Under the pieces are notes generated by a model, which saw nothing but the letters and a program-made list of their open reading frames with translations, made no database searches and was not told where the DNA came from. Made by a program: the position numbers and the translations under genes. A stretch of 43,237 bases of DNA from a virus. The stretch is taken from the IMG/VR virus record IMGVR_UViG_3300034106_004434, positions 1-43,237 of that record. One strand, written 5' to 3'. The first letter of the stretch is position 1; the number at the start of each line of letters is the position of its first letter. Shown here one piece after another: positions 26,004 to 33,418 of the stretch.

Positions 26004-27797
26004 TTAGAAGTCTGCTATTGTGATATTATTGGTTTTATTAATAACGACCTGAGCGACGAGGTTGCTGCTATTAAATAAGACGTATTGAAATTTCCCTAGC
26101 GGTATACTCTGTGTGTAAATTTGTTGGTATTTAGGATATTTGATATCCGTCATCAAAACAGAAATACCAGGAACACTGATTTGTAGTGTTGGGCTATATG
26201 TTTCAAGACGGCCGACCCCGTCTACATTTAATACAAGCGTGTTGAGTTCTAATAAATTTATAGTCTGCCCCAACTTTAAATTATCTCGGTGAAAGAACGT
26301 ATTGAAAATAGTAATAACTTCGGCCCGAATGGCGCTATCAGAGCGTTTGCTGTTGTTTGTTTTGGTGATCTGCAGGCTGTTGGGACTGGTGGATATATTT
26401 GCCTGATCCCCCGGAACACAAAATGTAATATCCATATACTCTGGATCCATTAAAACTACCTGAGACGTAACTATCTTAAATTTATTAACGGCATCTAATA
26501 TTGTTTGTTTTTGGGTTGGATTAATAACCCTTTGATTATTAAGGGGAACCAAATATACATAAACATTATTAAAATTACAGGCATTGGCATAGTGCACTTG
26601 ATTGAATAATACATTAGTATCCAATTGGGGCTGTGCTAGTCCTAGCTTGTATAGATAAGAAACATGGCTGCTTAAATATTCATCATTACCCATAGCCTTT
26701 ACATCGGCTAAAATGGTGCCGAATTGGCTATTTACAAAAAATTCAAAATCATTAACATTGGCTAATTTTTGTTGAGATCTAAAAACACCAGGCGCATTAA
26801 GTCTAATGTCATCCACAGATTCCGCAGGAACAACACTGGTGGATGGATAAACATTGTTCAATATTATGTTAGGCAACTGATTAGAAGTCAAAAACTTATT
26901 ATAGTCAGGAGAGACATTAGATATTAGCGCCCCATAAGATAAAGAACTAAATAATACGGGATAACTAGGATACAGAGCCCCTGCTGCTAAGTCTTCAGCT
27001 GCTGTGTCTATATTGAGATAATATATCTGCACGGTGTCTCCGGCGTTCAATTGTTTGCCGTTGACTCCATTTCCAAACTTTATTTCATACCGCAAATTTT
27101 CATTTAACCTAGCTTCAAAATTACTGTCTGTATTATTAGAATTTAACAGGCTGTCTGTGCGCGTCCATTGAGACCAAGTATTGGTATTAGCAGTTTTCAC
27201 ATAGACATCAATGTAGTAATGGTCTAGTGTTATGGAATTGTCTGTGGATAAGAATATAATCTCATTGGAGTTACCAATGGCTGTGTATGCTGGATATTCT
27301 TGGAAAGTTCCTTGATGGAGGAAGTATTGATTGGGTAAAGAAACTGTCTCATTAATATCGGTCCCCAAGACGGAAAACGATATGTCCTCAACAAATGAGT
27401 AAATAGAACCTCCTGTGGTGATATAACTATATCTGGGAATAGTATAGTTTCCGGCTGCCAAATTTAATTGATTGGCGTTGACAGTAATATCAAATCCAAC
27501 AGTTTGACCTGCTGCTCCCCGGGGACTATAAGAAATTAACCGCACGAGGCGGTTCATATTTTCATAGATCTGGGTTTCGTTGAATTGGCTCCCTGCTGCT
27601 GATTGGTTTAGATAGTAAACCAGGGTGCTATAAAAATAACCAACAATATCATTTAGTGCAGCAAGATGGGAGCCTGTGTAATTTTGATCGGTGAATACGT
27701 TATTTGCATTCAGTCGTTGAACCAACAAATCCCGGAAACTAGTTCCATCAAAGGATAGATATGTGTTATTTTTAAATGGATCTGTGTTGGAAATCAT
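26004..27797 (-). CDS. Baseplate wedge protein gp6-like (Baseplate_J family)
   Basis: 597 residues, close to the T4 gp6 length (660). The N-terminal part has typical wedge features: SFRDLLVQRLNANNVF, a short helix, and the sequence MNRLVRLISYSPRGAAGQT, which corresponds to the conserved 'LA...GY.P.P...A' entry of Baseplate_J/gp6 proteins. A beta domain follows (NYTIPRYSYITTGGSIYSFVED), then NLRYEIKFGNGVNGKQLNAGD, a well-conserved FG.G..G..p..G motif of this family. The C-terminal part contains DINFxV-like strands (LMDPEYMDITFCVPG) and the IFNTFFHRDNLKLGQTI segment. gp6 forms the inner ring of the wedge around the hub. The gene overlaps gp25 by 4 bases, the usual neighbour. Confidence 0.9.
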   Translation of the reverse strand: MISNTDPFKNNTYLSFDGTSFRDLLVQRLNANNVFTDQNYTGSHLAALNDIVGYFYSTLVYYLNQSAAGSQFNETQIYENMNRLVRLISYSPRGAAGQTVGFDITVNANQLNLAAGNYTIPRYSYITTGGSIYSFVEDISFSVLGTDINETVSLPNQYFLHQGTFQEYPAYTAIGNSNEIIFLSTDNSITLDHYYIDVYVKTANTNTWSQWTRTDSLLNSNNTDSNFEARLNENLRYEIKFGNGVNGKQLNAGDTVQIYYLNIDTAAEDLAAGALYPSYPVLFSSLSYGALISNVSPDYNKFLTSNQLPNIILNNVYPSTSVVPAESVDDIRLNAPGVFRSQQKLANVNDFEFFVNSQFGTILADVKAMGNDEYLSSHVSYLYKLGLAQPQLDTNVLFNQVHYANACNFNNVYVYLVPLNNQRVINPTQKQTILDAVNKFKIVTSQVVLMDPEYMDITFCVPGDQANISTSPNSLQITKTNNSKRSDSAIRAEVITIFNTFFHRDNLKLGQTINLLELNTLVLNVDGVGRLETYSPTLQISVPGISVLMTDIKYPKYQQIYTQSIPLGKFQYVLFNSSNLVAQVVINKTNNITIADF

Positions 27798-28303
27798 AAT
27801 ATGGATATTTGTCCGTTGTTAATAGAAATGGAAATGGATGCTAAAGTGTTGGGTTTTGCATTAATATTATAATTTACCTGTATACTATATGCATTTTGAT
27901 CGGGTAAAGGTCTAACAATACATTGACTTATTGTAACTCGTGGTTCATAGGTTTGTATGGTTCTTACTATGTTATTACCGATTAACCGACCTAAGTCCTC
28001 TGAAACCGGCTCGAATAAATATTGATCTAAGGCTGTGCTTATTTCGGGAGAAAGTATTTTATGCCCTGCCCGCATATTTAGTAAATTATTTACAGAGTTT
28101 TTGATCGCAAAATCATCAAAATCCGCCCGTATATCATTGGATCCTCTAGAATTACTACCCTGCCCAGTGGTTTGCCCTTGGGTTAAATCTAGATGCAAAT
28201 CCGAGTAGATTGGCTTACTGATGACCCTATTATTGGGAGTGGGGGAGATAAATTCCCTCTTCGGTTGTTTATTAACAAATTGGTTTAGGTCAATGGAGGC
28301 CAT
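27794..28303 (-). CDS. Baseplate wedge protein gp25-like
   Basis: 169 residues. The C-terminal ~115 residues fit the GpW/gp25 fold: NSVNNLLNMRAGHKILSPEI, then FEPVSEDLGRLIGNNIVRTI and YEPRVTISQCIV, matching the family order 'l..RpGeR...P.fG..l....f.....' and 'W.P.i.i..'. The N-terminal ~55 residues are a polar extension (FVNKQPKREFISPTPNNRV) not usual for T4 gp25 (132 residues). gp25 joins the wedge to the sheath in contractile tails and is conserved in type VI secretion as TssE. It is the first gene of the leftward tail block and is preceded by a CTAAGTA late-promoter-like motif. Confidence 0.9.
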   Translation of the reverse strand: MASIDLNQFVNKQPKREFISPTPNNRVISKPIYSDLHLDLTQGQTTGQGSNSRGSNDIRADFDDFAIKNSVNNLLNMRAGHKILSPEISTALDQYLFEPVSEDLGRLIGNNIVRTIQTYEPRVTISQCIVRPLPDQNAYSIQVNYNINAKPNTLASISISINNGQISIL

Positions 28304-28310
28304 CTTTATG

Positions 28311-28322
28311 ATAAATACTTAG
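28311..28322. promoter_or_regulatory. Overlapping divergent late promoters
   Basis: The 12 bases ATAAATACTTAG hold ATAAATA reading right (toward ATG 28341, 23 bases away) and CTAAGTA reading left (toward gp25, ATG 28303, 12 bases away). The two cores overlap by two bases, so the divergent units would compete for one site. Confidence 0.5.
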
Positions 28323-28340
28323 GAGACACATCCACATACT

Positions 28341-28898
28341 ATGAAATTTAATGAATTTGACACTCTTCTAGAATCTGCCATTGCTTTGAACGCTGGTGGT
28401 GGCTTTAAAGAGAATACGCCCGTAAAATTGCGCCCTGCCTTTTTTAAGAGTGACTACTTTAAAAATCTATTATCTGCCAATCCTCAGGTTGCTGAGTATC
28501 TAAAGGCAAAAACAGCCCAAGACTATTTCTTTTTCATTAAACAAGTGGTTTCAACCAGGGGTGCAACAGATGCTAACTCTGGCGTAGACGCCCTATATTT
28601 AAAACTGAAACACGACCCTCGGACCCCAAACGCCGCCACAGAATTGAATGAATTTGATGTTCCAGCCAGTTTAGATTATGTGGAGGTCTTGAATTTCGGC
28701 ATTAATATGCCGCCCGTTCAGGCAGATAAAACCTTAGGAGACAAGTATACCAAGTTTACCACAGGACAACCAGAACCCGCAGAAAATTACTTTATGCGGG
28801 TTGGTGATAAGCAACTTGGGGAAGCTAATCCCAAGAAAAATACCAAGCTAGCTAATACCAAGGACCCCGAAAAGTGGAAGGTCTTTAGCAAGAAGTAA
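28341..28898 (+). CDS. Hypothetical protein, possible capsid-targeted protein
   Basis: 185 residues, no recognised family. The N-terminus MKFNEFDTLLESAIALNAGG resembles in shape the capsid-targeting sequences of T4 internal proteins (M-K-x-[FY]-x-[EQ]-F-x-x-[LI]-x-E), including an L-x-E site (LLE) that a gp21-type protease could cut. The remainder is soluble and mixed, with two PF/YFK-like helices and a basic, Lys/Asn-rich end (KKNTKLANTKDPEKW). A late-promoter-like ATAAATA lies upstream, and AGGAG sits 15 bases from the ATG. If it is packaged into the head, that would be a novel role; this is inference from the N-terminus only. Confidence 0.66.
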   Translation: MKFNEFDTLLESAIALNAGGGFKENTPVKLRPAFFKSDYFKNLLSANPQVAEYLKAKTAQDYFFFIKQVVSTRGATDANSGVDALYLKLKHDPRTPNAATELNEFDVPASLDYVEVLNFGINMPPVQADKTLGDKYTKFTTGQPEPAENYFMRVGDKQLGEANPKKNTKLANTKDPEKWKVFSKK

Positions 28899-28909
28899 CA
28901 AGGAGTATT

Positions 28910-29221
28910 ATGGGTCTCTTTTTGGATGACGAAAGATGTCCAAGACATGTTACTTGGATAAAATTACCCAATACTCTTTGGACTACCGTTCGAACCTTCA
29001 ATGAATTCGTCTGGTATATCAAGAATCATCCACTACCAGACTATATTTCCTTTGATCATGATCTGGGAATGGGTCAAACTGGATATGACTGTGTCAAATT
29101 TCTTGTAGAGTATCTTCTGGATCATCCGACTAAAGATTTGCCCCAATTAACATTCCACAGCCAAAATCAAATTGGGGTGGATGCTATGAAGCAGTATTGG
29201 AAGAATTTTCTGAATCATTAG
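28910..29221 (+). CDS. cREC-type cyclic-phosphate-processing receiver domain protein
   Basis: 103 residues forming one receiver-like domain. Motifs are LFLDDERCP at the N-terminus (acidic pocket), YISFDHDLGMGQTGYD in the middle (FDHDLG then TGYD), and FHSQNQIGVDAMKQYW at the end. These fit the cREC (cyclic phosphate processing response receiver) family, found in phages and in RNA-repair neighbourhoods and proposed to act on cyclic phosphate ends; that function is predicted in the literature, not proven. The ATG at 28910 is preceded by a good Shine-Dalgarno (AAGGAG), 11 bases after the previous stop. Its 3' end overlaps the convergent gene by 38 bases. Confidence 0.85.
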   Translation: MGLFLDDERCPRHVTWIKLPNTLWTTVRTFNEFVWYIKNHPLPDYISFDHDLGMGQTGYDCVKFLVEYLLDHPTKDLPQLTFHSQNQIGVDAMKQYWKNFLNH

Positions 29222-29399
29222 TGGGTTCTGATGATTGCCAGCCGGTAACACACCAACGACAGTGAGTTCCGTTTTCGTCTTCATGGTTGGATAATTTATC
29301 TCCACATTTCTGGCATTTGTCAGAGGTTGAGGTTTCTTTAATGGGATGGCTTATATCCAGCCATCTATATTCCCCTGAGGAGGGTTCGATTTTATTCAT
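29184..29399 (-). CDS. Small zinc-ribbon-like protein
   Basis: 71 residues with CQKCGDKLSNHED and, about 13 residues later, CRWC, a four-Cys zinc-ribbon arrangement. The opening MNKIEPSSGEYRWLDISH is typical of small phage proteins. The frame is open further upstream, but ATG 29399 overlaps the previous stop (TAATG), which suggests coupling and fixes the likely start. Function is unknown; DNA, RNA or protein binding is possible. The C-terminal tail is Ser/Asn/Glu-rich and probably disordered. The 3' end overlaps the convergent cREC gene. Confidence 0.65.
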   Translation of the reverse strand: MNKIEPSSGEYRWLDISHPIKETSTSDKCQKCGDKLSNHEDENGTHCRWCVTGWQSSEPTNDSENSSNTAS

Positions 29400-29752
29400 T
29401 AATGATAGTGGGATAGAATTATCAATTCCGCCGTTTCCCCTGGAATAACATACTTCACCAAATCTTGTTCTTTCAACCAGCACCATAACTCTATGGTTTT
29501 ATCTTCGAATGATTGTAGTTTAGTTAGTGGTATTCCGTATTCATCTGTAATACACCGATAACAATAACCAGCTACCCAATATCCCCCGCCCATGCCGTCG
29601 TATAGACATCCCATGGATTTTTCTGCATTTTTACCACAATAGCCAAATCCTAAATCTCCCAGTCTTTCCTGTTCGGTTGTGTCTTGGATCTTTTCCTTTG
29701 CAATATCCAATTTGATACCCAACAGAATATATGTTTCGCTTCGGACTCCCAT
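29399..29752 (-). CDS. Hypothetical phage protein
   Basis: 117 residues with no recognised function. It has a Cys/Gly-rich middle (GFGYCGKNAEKSMGCLYDGMGGGYWVAGYCYRCITDEY) that could be a metal or structural knot. The N-terminus MGVRSETYILLGIKLDIAKEKIQ is typical of the hypothetical proteins around phage replication genes. The ATG at 29752 directly follows the clamp-loader stop, so it is in the same operon. No membrane segment is present. Confidence 0.66.
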   Translation of the reverse strand: MGVRSETYILLGIKLDIAKEKIQDTTEQERLGDLGFGYCGKNAEKSMGCLYDGMGGGYWVAGYCYRCITDEYGIPLTKLQSFEDKTIELWCWLKEQDLVKYVIPGETAELIILSHYH

Positions 29753-29753
29753 A

Positions 29754-30695
29754 TTATTTAGATCCTAGGATATTTTCTAGATTCTGCAAGCAGCAATAGA
29801 AGTTGATTTCATGGTCTAAAACCTGGTTGTCCCGATACATAGATTCTCCGATCTCGACGAGAAGTGCCTTTTTATGGTTTTCACGCAAGGACTCGCAAAC
29901 GTATGCGCTTTCAAACAGGTCTTTAAGCAACTGCTGGAAGTCACTATTGAAGGCTCTTTCCGATTCAATCACCATTTTCCTTAGATTCAGTGCTGAAACC
30001 TTCTGCATCAAGGAGCCAAGAATAGTGGCTGCAAGATTGGAAGATTCTCTCTTAATGGGGATCTGCAAAGATCCGGTAATCGAATACTTCTGCAGATCAT
30101 TAATCATCCGACGAAGATCTGGATACCGCTCTTCCAGGAAGGTTCGTAGTAGTCCCTTCTGGGCTTCGTCTATTTTAATCTTCTCCTGTAGTAAGATATA
30201 ACAGCACCGTTTCATACACCCTTCAAAATCAGGAAGTAGGGGAATAAGTTCGCACCGAGACTTGATGGGGGCGATAATCCTATTGAAGTAATTAGCTGTA
30301 AGAATAAAGCGGGTCGTCTCTGCAAATTCTTCCATGGTATTGCGAAGCATTCGTGCCCCTTCGCCTGAAATGGAATCTGCTTCATCTAACAATACAATCT
30401 TCCGCTTCCCATCCAAACTGCGGGTTTGGGCGAAACTCATTACCTTGTTTCTTATGGTGTCAATACCATTTTCATCCGAAGCATTAATATAAAGATATTG
30501 GCATTTTAACACGTCTCGAACTAATATCTTAGCAATACTACTTTTACCAGACCCCGGTCCAGAATAGAATAGTAAATTGGGCACATCGTCTGTAATCTTA
30601 GAAAAGTAATCCCTATTCCTTGGTTCTAATACTAAATCTTCCAAAGTTTTAGGAGCATATTTATGCACCCATAATTGATCGTAATGGTTACTCAT
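29754..30695 (-). CDS. Clamp-loader large subunit (T4 gp44-like AAA+ ATPase)
   Basis: 313 residues (T4 gp44 has 319). It begins with the family signature WVHKYAPKTLEDLVL (RFC box). The P-loop GPGSGKSS puts Lys at 51, the Walker B IVLLDEAD is at residues 100-107, sensor 1 ILTANY at about 131-136, and the arginine-finger motif SRC is at 146-148. The C-terminal collar region follows. It loads the sliding clamp onto DNA with ATP hydrolysis, enabling processive phage replication and, in T4, late transcription. It sits downstream of the SemiSWEET-like gene with an ATGA overlap. The small gp62-type subunit is not visible in this window. Confidence 0.93.
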   Translation of the reverse strand: MSNHYDQLWVHKYAPKTLEDLVLEPRNRDYFSKITDDVPNLLFYSGPGSGKSSIAKILVRDVLKCQYLYINASDENGIDTIRNKVMSFAQTRSLDGKRKIVLLDEADSISGEGARMLRNTMEEFAETTRFILTANYFNRIIAPIKSRCELIPLLPDFEGCMKRCCYILLQEKIKIDEAQKGLLRTFLEERYPDLRRMINDLQKYSITGSLQIPIKRESSNLAATILGSLMQKVSALNLRKMVIESERAFNSDFQQLLKDLFESAYVCESLRENHKKALLVEIGESMYRDNQVLDHEINFYCCLQNLENILGSK

Positions 30696-30955
30696 TTTTT
30701 AAATCCGTAAAATACTAATACAGTCCAGCTTACAAACTCTACCAAATAATTCATAGTAATAATCCAGTCAAATCCGAAAGTAATTGTTAGATAACTATAC
30801 ATAAAGATTGACCCAATAGCAATACATAACGAAATGTCTAAAGGAGTTCCGAGATGTTTTTTAGCTTTTAAAGTTTTATAGGCTTGAGGGACACCACAAT
30901 ATGCAAATAAAAGGCCTCCTACTAACCCAATAATTTTAACGAAAAGTGTGTTCAT
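30692..30955 (-). CDS. SemiSWEET-like PQ-loop membrane protein
   Basis: 87 residues in three predicted transmembrane helices (about 8-24, 38-56, 62-84). The first carries the PQ motif, GVPQ at residues 21-24, as in bacterial SemiSWEETs, which are about 86-95 residues long and dimerise to form a sugar/small-solute channel. The following KTLKAKKHLGTPLD and the second helix GSIFMYSYL fit the family. A phage copy would alter transport or act as a membrane peptide during infection; the substrate is unknown. It overlaps DUF1937 upstream by 20 bases and the clamp loader downstream by ATGA, so it belongs to the nucleotide/replication operon, an unexpected place for a transporter. Confidence 0.78.
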   Translation of the reverse strand: MNTLFVKIIGLVGGLLFAYCGVPQAYKTLKAKKHLGTPLDISLCIAIGSIFMYSYLTITFGFDWIITMNYLVEFVSWTVLVFYGFKK

Positions 30956-31358
30956 CTAACGTTAGTATATCTTCTAATTTCAGGTAAATCACTTCAATTC
31001 CAAGACTCTCTGCGATTTCTATTTCGCCCTTTACACCAACAGATTTGTCCCATCCATCTAACGTTAGCACGGCCAATAAAGAACAGCAGTTTAAAATGGC
31101 CTCATCATACGATTTCCAATAATCCCAGTTAACTGGTAGTTGGTGAGCTTCTGCTATAGGGTGAGTGTGGCTAATAGGTGAAAATACCTTAACACCTTTA
31201 CTCATTAAGATTCCAGCCACCTTATTAACGTGTGCAAATCTCAAAGATCTAATGTAGGGGTCTTTGTGGGAATATGGCACAGCCAGATAAACCAATCCAT
31301 ATTCCTGTAGAATATCTATAGGTTTGGTGAACAAATGAAATTCGCGTTCTAGTTTCAT
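30936..31358 (-). CDS. DUF1937-type nucleoside 2-deoxyribosyltransferase-like protein
   Basis: 140 residues. The pattern GLVYLAVPYSHKD, the Arg/Ala helix, GVKVFSPISHTHPIA, the WDYWKSYD segment with the Asp pair, and LDGWDKSVGVKGEIEIAESLG fit DUF1937, a relative of nucleoside 2-deoxyribosyltransferases. Key features are the YSH at the strand end and SxGxxxE. Members may modify or recycle nucleosides, but their reaction is not established. It follows thymidylate synthase by 2 bases, which matches a nucleotide-metabolism operon. Confidence 0.82.
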   Translation of the reverse strand: MKLEREFHLFTKPIDILQEYGLVYLAVPYSHKDPYIRSLRFAHVNKVAGILMSKGVKVFSPISHTHPIAEAHQLPVNWDYWKSYDEAILNCCSLLAVLTLDGWDKSVGVKGEIEIAESLGIEVIYLKLEDILTLDEHTFR

Positions 31359-31359
31359 A

Positions 31360-32244
31360 TTAAATAGCGACTGGGGCTGTTAAGACATCCCCAGATTTAT
31401 AATCTACCAGTTCAGTGTCTGTATACTCCCAATTAAAGATACCATTCCACTTTTCGGTTTTGATGGTTGGGGCGGCGAAAACTGGACGTTTTATGAACTC
31501 TTCTATTTGTGACATATGATTAGAATACGCATGAACATCCATTAAGAATCCAATCAATTTTCCTTCCTTCAAATTGGCTTCTTTGGCTAAAAGATGAAGC
31601 AATAATGCATAAGATGAAATATTAGCAGGAATGCCTAGATAATAATCACACGAACGTTGGTTCCATGCTAAGTTTAAGTAGCCATCGATTACAGTGACTT
31701 GCCAGCTATAATGACAAGGCGGCAAGGCCATATGTTGTAGAGATAACGGATTGAACGCATTGCATATCATCCGACGATCGCTAGGATTAGTTTTAAGGGT
31801 GTTGACGATATTTTTTAGCTGATCAATACCTTTGCCTCTAGTATGGAAATCTGGATGATCATTTATTTTGGGATCATGAAAATCTCGCCATTGAACCCCA
31901 TATACTAATCCCAAATCATCTTCAGCCGCCATTTTCTTTTTAGATTCCTCGTCATTACCATAAGGAACCTTTTGAGGATTACACCACCCATCCCAATACT
32001 TGCAACCTCTATCTTGGAGCCACTTCTTAGACCGCAAGCCTTTGATGAAAAACTCTAGTTCGACTTTCGTGGACTTGAATGGTAATTTACGCCTGGTTAA
32101 TAGCGGAAATCCATCTGCCATATCATGTTCAAACATGGCACCCGCAATAGTCAAACAATCTACACCAGTTCTGTTCCCCTTCCATTTTCCTCGTTCTAAA
32201 ATTTGATTGAGGATGCGAGCGTATTCTTCGTCGTGAGTATTCAT
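31360..32244 (-). CDS. thyA: Thymidylate synthase (ThyA type)
   Basis: 294 residues. It converts dUMP to dTMP with methylenetetrahydrofolate. The catalytic Cys lies in PPCHYSW (about residue 176). Folate/dUMP signatures include GNRTGV near the start, DRRMI for phosphate binding, RSCDYYLGIPANISSYALLLH, and DVHAYSNHMSQIEEF. The Asn in IPANISSY, corresponding to the dUMP-selecting Asn of ThyA, argues for dUMP rather than dCMP specificity, so it is not a hydroxymethylase. The end APVAI matches the family C-terminus. Together with the dUTPase it supplies dTTP. There is no strong Shine-Dalgarno sequence at ATG 32244. The next small gene upstream ends 1 base earlier. Confidence 0.96.
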   Translation of the reverse strand: MNTHDEEYARILNQILERGKWKGNRTGVDCLTIAGAMFEHDMADGFPLLTRRKLPFKSTKVELEFFIKGLRSKKWLQDRGCKYWDGWCNPQKVPYGNDEESKKKMAAEDDLGLVYGVQWRDFHDPKINDHPDFHTRGKGIDQLKNIVNTLKTNPSDRRMICNAFNPLSLQHMALPPCHYSWQVTVIDGYLNLAWNQRSCDYYLGIPANISSYALLLHLLAKEANLKEGKLIGFLMDVHAYSNHMSQIEEFIKRPVFAAPTIKTEKWNGIFNWEYTDTELVDYKSGDVLTAPVAI

Positions 32245-32421
32245 TTATTCTGTATCTAATTCCAAACCGTTTTCGTTGAAGATAAAAAGAAGCCCGCGAC
32301 TATCTTCTACCACAAATCTTACCTTGCCAGTTAATTTGGTAAATCTAGCTACGATAATTCCATTGAATTGATAATCTCCACCAACCTTTTTGACTTTGTC
32401 TCCTACTTGAAGTTTATGCAT
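32245..32421 (-). CDS. Small phage protein, 58 residues
   Basis: Starts at ATG 32421 and ends in TAA one base before the thymidylate synthase start. The sequence opens MHKLQVGDKVKKVGGDYQF, continues with a NGIIVARFTKLTGKVRFVVED segment, and ends RGLLFIFNENGLEL. This is a small SH3-like beta-barrel pattern common in short phage proteins (the 'GD.V.k.gGdy.F.G.Vv' motif). Its function is unknown. It overlaps the end of the previous gene by 8 bases. It is short and easily missed, but its position and typical pattern make it credible. Confidence 0.75.
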   Translation of the reverse strand: MHKLQVGDKVKKVGGDYQFNGIIVARFTKLTGKVRFVVEDSRGLLFIFNENGLELDTE

Positions 32422-32668
32422 CTTTCACATTCCTCCACTTAGTTTCTGTTACTTCATAAGGCTCTACTTCGGACATATAAATCCCAAAATCGTCTTGAAT
32501 GCCGTCATTATAAGATCGTACGTAGGAAACCTTCCAATACTTTCCATCTTTAGGAACCACAAAAGTCACCCGGGAACAATCGGGTTTGGTTGGAGTATCA
32601 CTTAATTCAATGACTCCATCCATTTCCATTAGTTCAAATAATTTGTCTCTATTTATTTGTTTATTCAT
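32414..32668 (-). CDS. Hypothetical small phage protein
   Basis: 84 residues, acidic, no known family. The N-terminal helix DKLFELMEMDGVIELS is followed by strands (RVTFVVPKDGKYWKVSYVRSY) and a C-terminal WRNVKDA. A Shine-Dalgarno-like AGGA lies 8 bases before ATG 32668, and the gene is adjacent to the dUTPase stop at 32670, so it is co-transcribed with the nucleotide genes. No catalytic motif is present. Confidence 0.7.
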   Translation of the reverse strand: MNKQINRDKLFELMEMDGVIELSDTPTKPDCSRVTFVVPKDGKYWKVSYVRSYNDGIQDDFGIYMSEVEPYEVTETKWRNVKDA

Positions 32669-32669
32669 A

Positions 32670-33188
32670 CTATTTTCCTGAGCTGCCGAATCCTTTGTCT
32701 CCCCTGTCTGTGGGAATTACTTCATCTAACCATCCCACAGTAGCTGGGTATACTTTTTCTACCTTAAACTGCGCAATGCGGTCTCCCTTTTTAAACTCAT
32801 ATTTCAATTTATTGTCTGGGGTGTTGCCATTTAGCAGAAATAGGCGAATCGCCAAATCTCCGCGGTAAAAATTATCTATCTCCCCCAGATGAGGTTGAAT
32901 GCTGTGTTTGAATCCCAATCCACTCCTGGGTTTAATAGCTAGACCAAACCCAGGAGAAATGTATGCTACCTTAATCCCAACTGGCACTACACCTTCTCCA
33001 AAAATAGTGATGTCTTCACATGCATACAAATCCCAACAAGAATCTGTTGGGTATGCCTTTGTGGGTAATTTGGCATCTGGATGAGTTTTAACAAATTTAA
33101 TTTTCACATCACCAGAGTTAGCTCCTATGGTGGATTTTTCGTCATGTTCTAAAATTTCTGCGTGAAGTCGCATTACATCGTTATCCAT
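32670..33188 (-). CDS. dut: dUTPase
   Basis: 172 residues, close to the trimeric family length. All five motifs are seen in order: I, PTDSCWDLYA; II, IKPRSGLGFK; III, HLGEIDNFYRGDL; IV, FKKGDRIAQFKV; V, RGDKGFGSSGK. It hydrolyses dUTP to dUMP and pyrophosphate, keeping uracil out of phage DNA and feeding dUMP to the nearby thymidylate synthase. The first ~20 residues (DNDVMRLHAEILEHDEKS) are an unusual N-terminal extension before the folded core. A Shine-Dalgarno-like AAGG precedes ATG 33188. Confidence 0.95.
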   Translation of the reverse strand: MDNDVMRLHAEILEHDEKSTIGANSGDVKIKFVKTHPDAKLPTKAYPTDSCWDLYACEDITIFGEGVVPVGIKVAYISPGFGLAIKPRSGLGFKHSIQPHLGEIDNFYRGDLAIRLFLLNGNTPDNKLKYEFKKGDRIAQFKVEKVYPATVGWLDEVIPTDRGDKGFGSSGK

Positions 33189-33192
33189 AGTA

Positions 33193-33363
33193 TTAGCCTT
33201 CTATGAGTGAACTTCCGGGAAATTGGGTGTCAATCACCTCATTTACCCTTTGCTGTGGAGTTTGCGTTCTTACACTGTTTTGAGAAAGCCATTGAAGTAG
33301 TTCTCCGAGTCTTTCTTGTGGGATTTGATAGTCCTGTCCATTTACGGTTATTCTGCTTTGCAT
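33193..33363 (-). CDS. Small phage protein, 56 residues
   Basis: ATG 33363 to TAA 33193 encodes MQSRITVNGQDYQIPQERL followed by LGELLQWLSQNSVRTQTPQQR and ends DTQFPGSSLIEG. It looks like a compact, soluble beta-plus-helix protein, with a Gln-rich helix. No family is recognised. It lies 4 bases upstream of the dUTPase gene on the same strand, so operon membership supports it. It is divergent from the small terminase gene with a 55-base gap. Confidence 0.68.
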   Translation of the reverse strand: MQSRITVNGQDYQIPQERLGELLQWLSQNSVRTQTPQQRVNEVIDTQFPGSSLIEG

Positions 33364-33406
33364 AGACCAATATTAACATTTCCTCTATCGTTTTCAACGT
33401 GGTAAC

Positions 33407-33413
33407 CTAAATA
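33407..33413 (+). promoter_or_regulatory. Putative late promoter (CTAAATA)
   Basis: CTAAATA ends 5 bases before ATG 33419 of the small-terminase-like gene. Confidence 0.5.
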
Positions 33414-33418
33414 TTAAG

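Noticed and set aside
31360-32244. dCMP hydroxymethylase instead of thymidylate synthase
   Set aside because: The residue that selects dUMP is Asn (IPANISSY), as in ThyA, not Asp.
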